DNA of 5,334 nt from Streptosporangiaceae bacterium (GTDB lineage: Bacteria > Actinomycetota > Actinomycetes > Streptosporangiales > Streptosporangiaceae). Within the stretch, counting starts at the first letter, position 1, and every line of letters starts with the position of its first letter. The notes beneath the pieces are model-generated. The model was not told where the DNA came from. It worked only from the letters and a program-made list of their open reading frames with translations, and ran no database searches. The translations under genes were made by a program, and so were the position numbers. Below are positions 1-5,170 of this stretch, piece by piece. The stretch is taken from NCBI GenBank assembly GCA_030040415.1, contig JASHTT010000078.1:1-5334 (forward strand), written 5' to 3'.

Positions 1-323
1 AGCTTGTCGACGGCCTGCTCGTCCGCAGCCTGGCGCTCGGACAACGCGCGGATCTGCAGCATCTGCCTGGCGTAGTCCCACTCGTACAGCGCCTGGTTGG
101 TGTCGATGCCCTCGTAGCACTGCAGTCGGATGAGCCTGCGGCCGAATACGTCCGCCAGTACCTTGGCCACCTCGGTCTTGCCGACGCCTACCTCGCCATC
201 GAGAAGCACGGGCCGGTGCAGGGACAGCGACACCAGCAAGGCGGTGGCCAGCCCTCGGTCAGCCAGGTACCCGCCCTGCCGGAGCGCGCCGGTCAGTTCG
301 CCGACCGATCTGGGGTACTCCAC
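1..323 (-). CDS. MoxR-type AAA+ ATPase, N-terminal part (cut by window edge)
   Basis: This is an ATP-driven chaperone-like AAA+ protein of the MoxR family. Members of this family usually help mature or insert cofactors into a partner enzyme, often together with a von Willebrand A domain protein. About 107 residues are visible. The P-loop GEVGVGKT lies at residues 43-50, followed by TEVAKVLA. The segment LIRLQCYEGID and then ALYEWDYARQML is characteristic of MoxR proteins encoded near coxD/VWA genes. Walker B, the sensors and the lid lie beyond the left edge. I start it at GTG (323) because a GAGGAG-type ribosome site (about 332-339) sits roughly 10 bases upstream and the family normally begins about 40 residues before the P-loop. 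The gene for an 88-aa protein ends 42 bp upstream on the same strand, so the two are probably one operon. The family is clear; the client enzyme is unknown because the downstream genes are out of view. Confidence 0.9.
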   Translation of the reverse strand, partial: MEYPRSVGELTGALRQGGYLADRGLATALLVSLSLHRPVLLDGEVGVGKTEVAKVLADVFGRRLIRLQCYEGIDTNQALYEWDYARQMLQIRALSERQAADEQAVDK

Positions 324-365
324 TCAGCGGGTTCTCCTCACCGTCGGGTGGCCTGCCTGGACTGA

Positions 366-632
366 CTAGCTGCGGTCGTGCACCGGCGGGCCCATGACAA
401 GGTCGCGCACGGTGCCGCCGGCGGGCGTGAGCTTGCCCTCGCGGGCCAGCGTTGCCCGCCACGCAGCTGCCGGATCCGGCGCGCCTGCGGCGAAGTCGTC
501 GAAGCCGACGTCCGCCATCCGCTTGCATTCCTTCTGCCCGCACTCGGCATCGTCGAGGTCCTCGGCTGATTGTCCCCGGCTGCGCCAGACCTCGCGCAGC
601 ACCTCGAGTGCGTCGCCCGACCGTGCGGTCAT
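366..632 (-). CDS. Small protein of unknown function, upstream of MoxR ATPase
   Basis: I do not recognise this 88-aa protein. Codons are strongly G/C-ending in this frame, unlike the Ser/Arg/Pro-rich readings of the overlapping frames, so it is likely real. It is acidic and probably soluble: no signal peptide or membrane segment is visible. The N-terminal part (DALEVLREVWRSR) looks helical. Two cysteines sit in a CGQKEC stretch (C31 and C36), followed by GFDDFAAGAP and a second Trp-containing helix (AAAWRATLAREGK). I chose the ATG at 632 because a GGAAGGG ribosome site (642-648) lies 9 bases upstream. The in-frame ATG at 641 abuts that site directly and would give 91 aa. The gene is followed after 42 bp by the MoxR gene, so it may supply a partner or adaptor for it; that is inference from position only. 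Frame extension to 1202 is an antisense shadow of thyX. Confidence 0.7.
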   Translation of the reverse strand: MTARSGDALEVLREVWRSRGQSAEDLDDAECGQKECKRMADVGFDDFAAGAPDPAAAWRATLAREGKLTPAGGTVRDLVMGPPVHDRS

Positions 633-648
633 GTCGGCCATCCCTTCC
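632..648 (-). promoter_or_regulatory. Ribosome binding site deciding the start of the small gene
   Basis: On the minus strand GGAAGGG (648-642) lies 9 bases before ATG 632 and zero bases before ATG 641. Normal Shine-Dalgarno spacing therefore favours 632. Confidence 0.5.
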
Positions 649-669
649 AGCCGCGCTAGTCTCGTGATC

Positions 670-675
670 AGTTTA
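670..675 (-). promoter_or_regulatory. Possible -10 element for the small gene/MoxR operon
   Basis: The minus strand reads TAAACT here, fitting the actinobacterial TANNNT -10 pattern. It would give a leader of roughly 30 bases containing the GGAAGGG ribosome site. No convincing -35 is seen 17-18 bases upstream, so the call is tentative. Confidence 0.3.
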
Positions 676-704
676 TCGCCCGCCGGGACGGGCCAGGGAG
701 CCAG

Positions 705-724
705 CGTTAACCGATCGGTTATCG
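705..724. promoter_or_regulatory. Palindromic operator candidate between the small gene and thyX
   Basis: The core TAACCGATCGGTTA (708-721) is a perfect 14-bp palindrome. After one mismatched pair (707/722), two further pairs match (705-706 with 723-724), making a 20-bp dyad with arms of 10. It lies in the divergent gap, 55 bp before the thyX start and about 72 bp before the start of the small gene. Its length and lack of spacer suit a dimeric helix-turn-helix repressor, for example of the TetR family. A CAGCGTT direct repeat (702-708 and 725-731) overlaps the left arm and adjoins the right one. No regulator gene is visible in the window. Confidence 0.5.
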
Positions 725-779
725 CAGCGTTCCGGCCTGTCGGGCAGCGGTTCGCAGCGGCGGCCGGCATGATGGGACC

Positions 780-1520
780 ATGACGGCGAGCACAATGAAC
801 GACGTGCAGGGCATCACTTTCACCAGTGAGATGACGGTCGAACTGGTCAAGCAGGCCGCGTCCGACGCGGACGTGATCTGGGCGGCGCGGGTCTCCACGA
901 AGGGCGAGCAGTCGCTGGCCGACGTCAACGGCGATCCGGAACGATCCGCGGGGCTGATCAACTTCCTGATGCGCGACCGGCACGGAACGCCCTTCGAGCA
1001 CTCCTCGATGACGTTCTACGTGCGCGCGCCGATCTTCGTATTCCGCGAGTTCATGCGGCACCGCACGTTCAGCTACAACGAGGAGAGCGGCCGGTACCGG
1101 CGGCTCGACCCGGTGTTCTACGTGCCAGGCCCCGATCGCAAGCTGGTGCAAACCGGCAAGCCAGGAGCGTACGAGTTCAGCGAGGGTTCGCCGGAGCAGC
1201 ACGCCCTGGCGCGGGAGACCGTCGAGGCGGCGTGCCGCCAGTCATACGCCGCTTACCTGGAGATGCTCGATGCCGGGATCGCGCGCGAAGTAGCGCGCAC
1301 CGTCCTGCCGGTCGGCCTGTACTCGTCGATGTACGCAACCTGCAACGCCCGGGCGCTGATGAACTTCCTGTCCCTGCGCGTGAAGGACCCCGCCGCGACC
1401 TTCCCGTCCTTCCCGCAGCGGGAGATCGAGATGGTCGCCGAGCAGATGGAAGCGATCTGGGCGGGCCTGATGCCGCTGACGCACGCCGCCTTCGAGCGAA
1501 ACGGCCGGGTCTGCCCGTAA
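780..1520 (+). CDS. thyX: Flavin-dependent thymidylate synthase ThyX
   Basis: ThyX methylates dUMP to dTMP in the cytoplasm. It uses methylenetetrahydrofolate as carbon donor and FAD/NADPH as reductant, replacing or supplementing ThyA. The 246-aa length is normal. The defining ThyX signature RHR-x7-S is present at residues 93-103 (RHRTFSYNEES), continuing GRYRRL. Other conserved blocks are PFEHSSMTF (71-79), APIFVFREFMRH, VARTVLPVGLYSSMYATCNAR and the C-terminal FPSFPQREIEM (208-218). Overall it resembles the Streptomyces type rather than the mycobacterial one. I use ATG 780; ATG 795 is possible, but conserved sequence begins well after both. No good Shine-Dalgarno sequence precedes 780. A CATGAT hexamer (768-773) ends 6 bases before it, so the message may be leaderless. 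In Streptomyces and Mycobacterium thyX is typically beside dapA; here it instead faces an unrelated lipoprotein gene 8 bp downstream. Confidence 0.97.
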   Translation: MTASTMNDVQGITFTSEMTVELVKQAASDADVIWAARVSTKGEQSLADVNGDPERSAGLINFLMRDRHGTPFEHSSMTFYVRAPIFVFREFMRHRTFSYNEESGRYRRLDPVFYVPGPDRKLVQTGKPGAYEFSEGSPEQHALARETVEAACRQSYAAYLEMLDAGIAREVARTVLPVGLYSSMYATCNARALMNFLSLRVKDPAATFPSFPQREIEMVAEQMEAIWAGLMPLTHAAFERNGRVCP

Positions 1521-1528
1521 CTGCGCTG

Positions 1529-2026
1529 CTAGCTCCGTGCGGCCGGATGCACCTTGAGGCGGGTAACCGGCCCGAGGCTTGCAGGCGACACCGGTGATGG
1601 TCGGTGTCGCAGGCCGAAGGACGTCGGCCGGAAGGTCTTGGCGAGGTAGACGAGCGACATGTAGCTGCCGGTCGGCAACGCTGCGCCAGACGGCGGTGAC
1701 GCATCGTAGGCGGTGAACTGCCCCTTGATCGTCACCAGGTAAACGAGTGTCGTCTTGTCGTCTGGGACAGTGTCGCCCGGTGTCGCGGACCTCAGTGCCT
1801 CCGCCTCGGTCGTGAGTACCGCCGTTGCCCACTCGACCCGCTTACCGCCGTTCGCGGCGATCGCCTTGTCAGCCAGTGCCGTGAGCCGCTTGATGGCTGA
1901 CTTGGGCACCGCCCGATGGTTAATAGCAGCCGTCTGCCCGGTCGCTGCCGTCTGCCCGGTCGCCGAGCCGCACGCGGCGACCGCCAGGATCACGGCTACG
2001 CTTCCCAGCCAGTAAATCCGCCTCAT
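1529..2026 (-). CDS. Putative lipoprotein, conserved actinobacterial hypothetical type
   Basis: This is a 165-aa exported protein, probably anchored to the outer face of the membrane by a lipidated cysteine. The N-terminus has an MRR charged start, a hydrophobic segment (about residues 4-18) and a lipobox ending in VAAC (C19). A low-complexity linker with the duplicated hexapeptide TGQTAA (23-34) follows. The globular part has a predicted helix (SAIKRLTALADKAIAANG), then a strand-rich region with TTLVYLVTIKGQFTAYD, LPTGSYMSLVYLAK and a terminal LGPVTRL. This layout resembles uncharacterised secreted proteins common in actinomycetes; no enzymatic motif is visible. The start is supported by the signal peptide. 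No ribosome site precedes it, and an ECF-like promoter (2036-2061) would place the RNA start close to the ATG. It is divergent from the S53 peptidase, so a shared regulator or a link to the secreted protease is possible but unproven. Confidence 0.85.
   Translation of the reverse strand: MRRIYWLGSVAVILAVAACGSATGQTAATGQTAAINHRAVPKSAIKRLTALADKAIAANGGKRVEWATAVLTTEAEALRSATPGDTVPDDKTTLVYLVTIKGQFTAYDASPPSGAALPTGSYMSLVYLAKTFRPTSFGLRHRPSPVSPASLGPVTRLKVHPAARS
1929..1964 (-). repeat. 18-bp tandem duplication inside the lipoprotein gene
   Basis: Two adjacent 18-bp units (1929-1946 and 1947-1964) are identical except for the last base. They keep the reading frame and encode the repeated hexapeptide TGQTAA directly after the lipobox. 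The repeat lies in a flexible linker, where copy-number change would be tolerated. Confidence 0.85.
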
Positions 2027-2035
2027 GACCGGTAA

Positions 2036-2061
2036 GACGCCTGTCCGCCGCTGCCCGTTCC
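2036..2061 (-). promoter_or_regulatory. Possible ECF-sigma-type promoter for the lipoprotein gene
   Basis: The minus strand carries GGAAC (2061-2057), a 17-base spacer and CGTC (2039-2036), resembling the GGAAC/CGTC form of extracytoplasmic-function sigma promoters. Only 9 bases separate CGTC from the ATG, so transcription would begin almost at the start codon. This agrees with the missing ribosome site. Short motifs like these occur by chance in GC-rich DNA. Confidence 0.25.
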
Positions 2062-2092
2062 GCGAATGACATTTCGGCTTCTACGTACTCGC

Positions 2093-2122
2093 TTCCGGTG
2101 CCGATGCGATGTACAACCGGAA
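2093..2122. promoter_or_regulatory. Spaced inverted repeat upstream of the S53 peptidase
   Basis: TTCCGGT (2093-2099) and ACCGGAA (2116-2122) are exact 7-bp inverted arms separated by 16 bases. They lie in the divergent gap between lipoprotein and protease. Half-sites centred 23 bp apart, about two helical turns, could bind a dimeric regulator. Confidence 0.3.
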
Positions 2123-2124
2123 AT

Positions 2125-2141
2125 GGCCGCACCGTGCGGCC
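2125..2141. promoter_or_regulatory. 17-bp palindrome upstream of the S53 peptidase
   Basis: GGCCGCAC (2125-2132) and GTGCGGCC (2134-2141) form perfect 8-bp arms around a single central base. The site ends 28 bp before the peptidase ATG, where a bound protein would block transcription or early elongation. As RNA the one-base loop is too tight for a full hairpin, and no T-run follows, so an operator is likelier than a terminator. Confidence 0.4.
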
Positions 2142-2169
2142 CGCTGTCGTGGACCTCACTGGGAGACCA

Positions 2170-4131
2170 ATGTCCAAATCTAGGAAGTTGCTCGTCGCCT
2201 TCGCCGGTTCCGCCCTGACAGCGGGACTGACGCTGGCAGCCGCGACGGGTCAGGCGGTCGCCTCACCCCACCCAGGCCCCGCCACCTTGGCGCACAGCAC
2301 GGCGCCCTTTGTCGAGCACACCCGTGTGATCGGCAACGTCGCGAGCTCGCAGCGGCTGACCATCCAGGTCTGGTTGCAGCCGAGGACCGCGGCCGCCGAG
2401 AGGTACGCCGCCGCCGTGAGCACTCCCGGTAGCAAGCTGTACCACCACTATCTGAGCCCGAAGGCCTACACCGCTCGCTTCGGCGCAACCACCAAGTCGG
2501 CTGGGTCGGTGGAGAAGTGGCTGCGTGGCGAGGGTTTCACGGACGTGCACGCGAACAGCGGCCGCGACTACGTGCGCGCCACGGGGAGCGCTAAGGCCAT
2601 CGACAACGCGATGCACACCACGCTGAAGCTGTACCGCAGTTCTGGGTCCCTGAATGCGGGTCCCTACCAGCTGCGCGCGAACAGCACCCCTGTCGAGATA
2701 CCGAACGCGCTGAAGACAACCGTCCTCGGCGTCACGGGCCTGGACAACAGTGCGCCCATTGTTCCCCTGATCAGGCCGGACGCGCATTCTTCTGGCACCA
2801 AGGCGAGCAAGAAGGCGCCGCACTTCGCCTGCTCCGGTTACTACGGCGAGAAGGTAATAAAGAACCTGCCGAAGCAGTTCGGCACGACGTCGTTCCCCAC
2901 CGAGGTGTGCGGTTACAGCGCGGCGCAGTTGCGTTCCGCTTACGGCGCCAACTTCACGAACACCGGCAAGGGCCAGACGATAGCGCTCATCGAGCTGGGT
3001 CTTGCTCCGGACATGTTCCAGACCCTGGTGGACTACGCCGCGGCCAACCACATGCCCACTCCGTCGTCGGAGCGGTACTCGGAGCTGTCACTCGGCCAGG
3101 GCACCGCGTGCGGTGACGACTTCGACATAGAGGAGCAGCTCGACGTCGAGTCGTCCTACGACATGGCTCCTGGTGCGAATCAGCTCGTCGTCGGCGGCGA
3201 CTCCTGCAACTTCGGCGACTACGGGCTGCAGGGTCTCTTCGACGCCGACATCGCCGTGCTCGGCGGCAGCAGCCCGCACCCGCTGGCGAGCATCGTCTCG
3301 AACTCCTGGGAAAGCGACGACGAGGGCCAGCCGGGATATCTGGACGACATCGAGAACGCCTACCTCGTGCGCGCCGCGGACGAGGGCGTGGGCATGTACT
3401 TCTCGGCAGGCGACGGCTCCGGCGTCCTGCTGCCGTCCAGCGACCCGTACGCGATAGCTGTCGGCGGTACCACGCTCGGCATCGGCAAGACCGGCAACCG
3501 CCTCTTCGAAACGGGCTGGTCCACCTCCTACTCGACCATCTCGAACGGCGCCTGGGTGGACGAAGGTGAGTTCGCGGCTGGCGGTGGCGGCCCGAGCATC
3601 CTGTGGAAGGAGCCGAGCTACCAGAAGTCAGTGGTGCCCGCGTCGATGACGGTGGCACCGGGCAACCGAGGCGGAGCGGACCGGTCGGTTCCGGACATCA
3701 GTGCCGACGCCGACCCGTTCACCGGCATGCTCATCGGCGTCATCGTGGTCACGCCCAAGAAGACCTACTTCATCCAGGAGGACGTTGGCGGGACGAGTCT
3801 GGCCTCACCGCTGGTCGCGGGCATGGTGGCCGCCGCACAGCAGGGACAGAAGACACCGTTCGGCTTCCTCACGCCGCTGTTCTACAAGCTGTCCAAGACC
3901 ATCGCCATCAACGACGCGCTGCCGCTGACCTCGTCCAGCCCGGCGCTGTACAAGGGCACGGTCTGCGACATCTACACCTGCGGGCTGGAACTCCTGACCG
4001 GTTTCGACGTGCAGAGCTACGCGATGAACGGCTACACGGGTCAGGTGACCCAGAAGGGCTACGACAACATGACGGGCGTCGGCACTCCTGACGGCCAGCA
4101 CTTCATCGCGGGGCTGCGCAAGCTGAGCTAG
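2170..4131 (+). CDS. Secreted S53 serine-carboxyl peptidase (sedolisin/kumamolisin type) with prodomain
   Basis: This is a 653-aa secreted endopeptidase precursor; the family works at acid pH and activates by cutting off its own prodomain. The signal peptide is residues 1-31 (KSRK, hydrophobic core, AVA before S32). The pro-kumamolisin activation domain is about 45-190 (YHHYLSPKAYTARFG at 91-105). The catalytic domain runs from about 220 to the end. By family pattern, E321 and D325 (EEQLD) are the acid pair, D415 (SAGDGSG) is the oxyanion aspartate and S543 (GGTSLASP) is the nucleophile. GGGGPSILWKEPSYQ and PDISADADPFTG are also family blocks, and GYDNMTGVGTPDG (630-642) fits the C-terminal calcium-site end. 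Six cysteines (221, 247, 314, 346, 599, 604) suggest disulfides. I start at ATG 2170 because GGGAGA precedes it and the signal peptide begins there; GTG 2098 in the same frame would add 24 residues with no signal-like character. Confidence 0.96.
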   Translation: MSKSRKLLVAFAGSALTAGLTLAAATGQAVASPHPGPATLAHSTAPFVEHTRVIGNVASSQRLTIQVWLQPRTAAAERYAAAVSTPGSKLYHHYLSPKAYTARFGATTKSAGSVEKWLRGEGFTDVHANSGRDYVRATGSAKAIDNAMHTTLKLYRSSGSLNAGPYQLRANSTPVEIPNALKTTVLGVTGLDNSAPIVPLIRPDAHSSGTKASKKAPHFACSGYYGEKVIKNLPKQFGTTSFPTEVCGYSAAQLRSAYGANFTNTGKGQTIALIELGLAPDMFQTLVDYAAANHMPTPSSERYSELSLGQGTACGDDFDIEEQLDVESSYDMAPGANQLVVGGDSCNFGDYGLQGLFDADIAVLGGSSPHPLASIVSNSWESDDEGQPGYLDDIENAYLVRAADEGVGMYFSAGDGSGVLLPSSDPYAIAVGGTTLGIGKTGNRLFETGWSTSYSTISNGAWVDEGEFAAGGGGPSILWKEPSYQKSVVPASMTVAPGNRGGADRSVPDISADADPFTGMLIGVIVVTPKKTYFIQEDVGGTSLASPLVAGMVAAAQQGQKTPFGFLTPLFYKLSKTIAINDALPLTSSSPALYKGTVCDIYTCGLELLTGFDVQSYAMNGYTGQVTQKGYDNMTGVGTPDGQHFIAGLRKLS

Positions 4132-4181
4132 CGACTGAAGGTACGTTCAGCGCCGGGCTCGCCCCCGCCGCAGCCCTCGGG

Positions 4182-5036
4182 TCAGACCGGGGACTGGCGG
4201 ACGGCGGGCCCGGCGTCCCCATCTGTGCAGACGAACGCTGCCATCCGAACCTCGCCGGATACCCCGTCCGGGTGATGACCGAACCACTCCGACACGATCG
4301 TGGTGGCCACCTCCAGCACGCCGTCCTGGCCGAGTACCTCACTGAGCAGCCGACACCTGCCAGTGGCGGCATAGGCGGCGACCAGCGCATGTCTGGTCGG
4401 ATACCGACTTACGCCGGTGAACACGTGCGGTGCAACCCGGCCGAATTTCGCGCCCAGTATCTCGGCGCCATTCTCTAGCGCGAACCGGGAGGCCTCGACC
4501 TGCGTATCGGTGCCGGTCCTTCTGACCACTTCCCGGTGCAGCCTGATAACCGGTATGTCTGCCACGTCAGCGTTCGTAGTGGCCACGAATGTTCCCGTTG
4601 GCCTCAGCACGCGGATAAACTGATCAAGACCGCTTGGAATATTTTCCAGGTGGTAGAGGACATGGTTCGCGAAGATAAGGTCGAATGCGCTATCGGCAAA
4701 CGGGAGACGCTGGATCTCGCCGTTGATCAGCCCGAGCTTGCAGACGGGCCGAACTCGTGACCGGACTGTATCGAGCATCGAACCGAAAAGGTCCAGCGCA
4801 ACGATGCTATTGGGCGGGTCCGTGAGTGTGGCGAGCTTAGCGCTGAAACGGCCGACGCCAGCCCCAGCATCCAGGATATCCAGGCCTGCATATCTTGCCA
4901 GCAACCCGATAACCCACTCGGCAAAGTCATCAGACGTGCCACCCGACACGCGCGAGCTTTGGCGGGACAACAGCAGCGCCGGATCTGAGTAAAAGGCTTG
5001 CAGGTTATGCGCGCGATCCTCGCTGCCGTCCACCAT
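4182..5036 (-). CDS. Class I SAM-dependent methyltransferase
   Basis: This 284-aa cytoplasmic methyltransferase transfers a methyl group from S-adenosylmethionine; the substrate is not recognisable. The Rossmann-type domain shows motif I LDAGAGVGRF (55-64) and the strand-2 acidic residue D82 in VALDLFGSML. LPFADSAFDLIFANHVLYHL (111-130) and VLRPTGTFVATT (143-154) follow. Downstream, FALENGAEIL (185-194) matches a block often seen in small-molecule methyltransferases of the Methyltransf_11/25 type, where it helps form the substrate cap. The start at ATG 5036 lacks a ribosome site. CATAGT (5047-5042) ends 5 bases before it, consistent with a leaderless message. Compared with thyX and the protease it uses more A/T-ending codons (AAT, ATT, TTT, GTT, AGA, ATA), hinting at separate ancestry. 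It converges with the protease (50-bp gap) and diverges from a phosphotransferase-like gene. Confidence 0.92.
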   Translation of the reverse strand: MVDGSEDRAHNLQAFYSDPALLLSRQSSRVSGGTSDDFAEWVIGLLARYAGLDILDAGAGVGRFSAKLATLTDPPNSIVALDLFGSMLDTVRSRVRPVCKLGLINGEIQRLPFADSAFDLIFANHVLYHLENIPSGLDQFIRVLRPTGTFVATTNADVADIPVIRLHREVVRRTGTDTQVEASRFALENGAEILGAKFGRVAPHVFTGVSRYPTRHALVAAYAATGRCRLLSEVLGQDGVLEVATTIVSEWFGHHPDGVSGEVRMAAFVCTDGDAGPAVRQSPV

Positions 5037-5041
5037 GCGAG

Positions 5042-5047
5042 ACTATG
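5042..5047 (-). promoter_or_regulatory. Possible -10 element giving a leaderless methyltransferase mRNA
   Basis: The minus strand reads CATAGT, one base from TATAGT, with 5 bases to the ATG at 5036. No clear -35 is visible at normal distance. Confidence 0.3.
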
Positions 5048-5066
5048 TCACGCCGCTCGCCCGAAG

Positions 5067-5095
5067 GGGCGCCAATAGGTAGCTCGCGGGCGCCA
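5067..5095. repeat. Direct repeat pair in the methyltransferase/phosphotransferase gap
   Basis: GGGCGCCA occurs at 5067-5074 and again at 5088-5095, a period of 21 bp (two helical turns). Each copy contains the palindrome GGCGCC. A small 5-bp hairpin (CGCCC/GGGCG around GAAG) overlaps the first copy. This could be a binding site for a regulator of the divergent pair, or chance in GC-rich DNA. Confidence 0.3.
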
Positions 5096-5156
5096 GGCCG
5101 ATCTAGGCATCCACAAACCACGGGCAGACCCTTTCGGGCCGGTCCTGAACGCAAGC

Positions 5157-5162
5157 TAGGCT
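5157..5162 (+). promoter_or_regulatory. Possible -10 element for the phosphotransferase-like gene
   Basis: TAGGCT is a good actinobacterial TANNNT -10 match. It lies 8 bases before the ATG at 5171, the spacing expected when transcription begins at or next to the start codon. The gene has no ribosome site, which agrees. The -35 region is weak. Confidence 0.4.
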
Positions 5163-5170
5163 GCGGCGGC

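Noticed and set aside
678..693. GCCCG/CGGGC hairpin in the thyX upstream gap as a riboswitch or attenuator
   Set aside because: It is only a 5-bp stem in GC-rich DNA, with no supporting conserved fold or T-run.
394..783. 129-aa plus-strand open frame before thyX
   Set aside because: Its product is a low-complexity Ser/Arg/Ala/Pro mixture typical of a shadow frame, it covers the minus-strand small gene, and it runs into the thyX start.
633..1202. Upstream extension of the small minus-strand gene to 1202 (278 aa reading)
   Set aside because: Most of the extension is antisense to thyX, which is unambiguous. A ribosome site supports a start at 632, and the extra sequence resembles no protein.
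1177..1832. Minus-strand frames across the thyX end and lipoprotein gene
   Set aside because: They overlap two well-supported genes in other frames and have Arg/Pro/Ser-rich products without motifs.
2098..2169. GTG 2098 as an earlier start for the S53 peptidase
   Set aside because: It would put 24 non-signal residues before a clean signal peptide. It also overlaps the palindromes, and ATG 2170 has its own ribosome site.
2987..3658. Long Arg/Pro-rich minus-strand frame opposite the peptidase
   Set aside because: It is a shadow of a high-GC coding region; the peptidase motifs on the plus strand account for this DNA fully.
4122..4151. Terminator between the peptidase and methyltransferase genes
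   Set aside because: Only weak competing 5-bp stems (CTGAA/TTCAG at 4135-4150; GCTGA/TCAGC at 4122-4151) exist, with no T-run on either strand.
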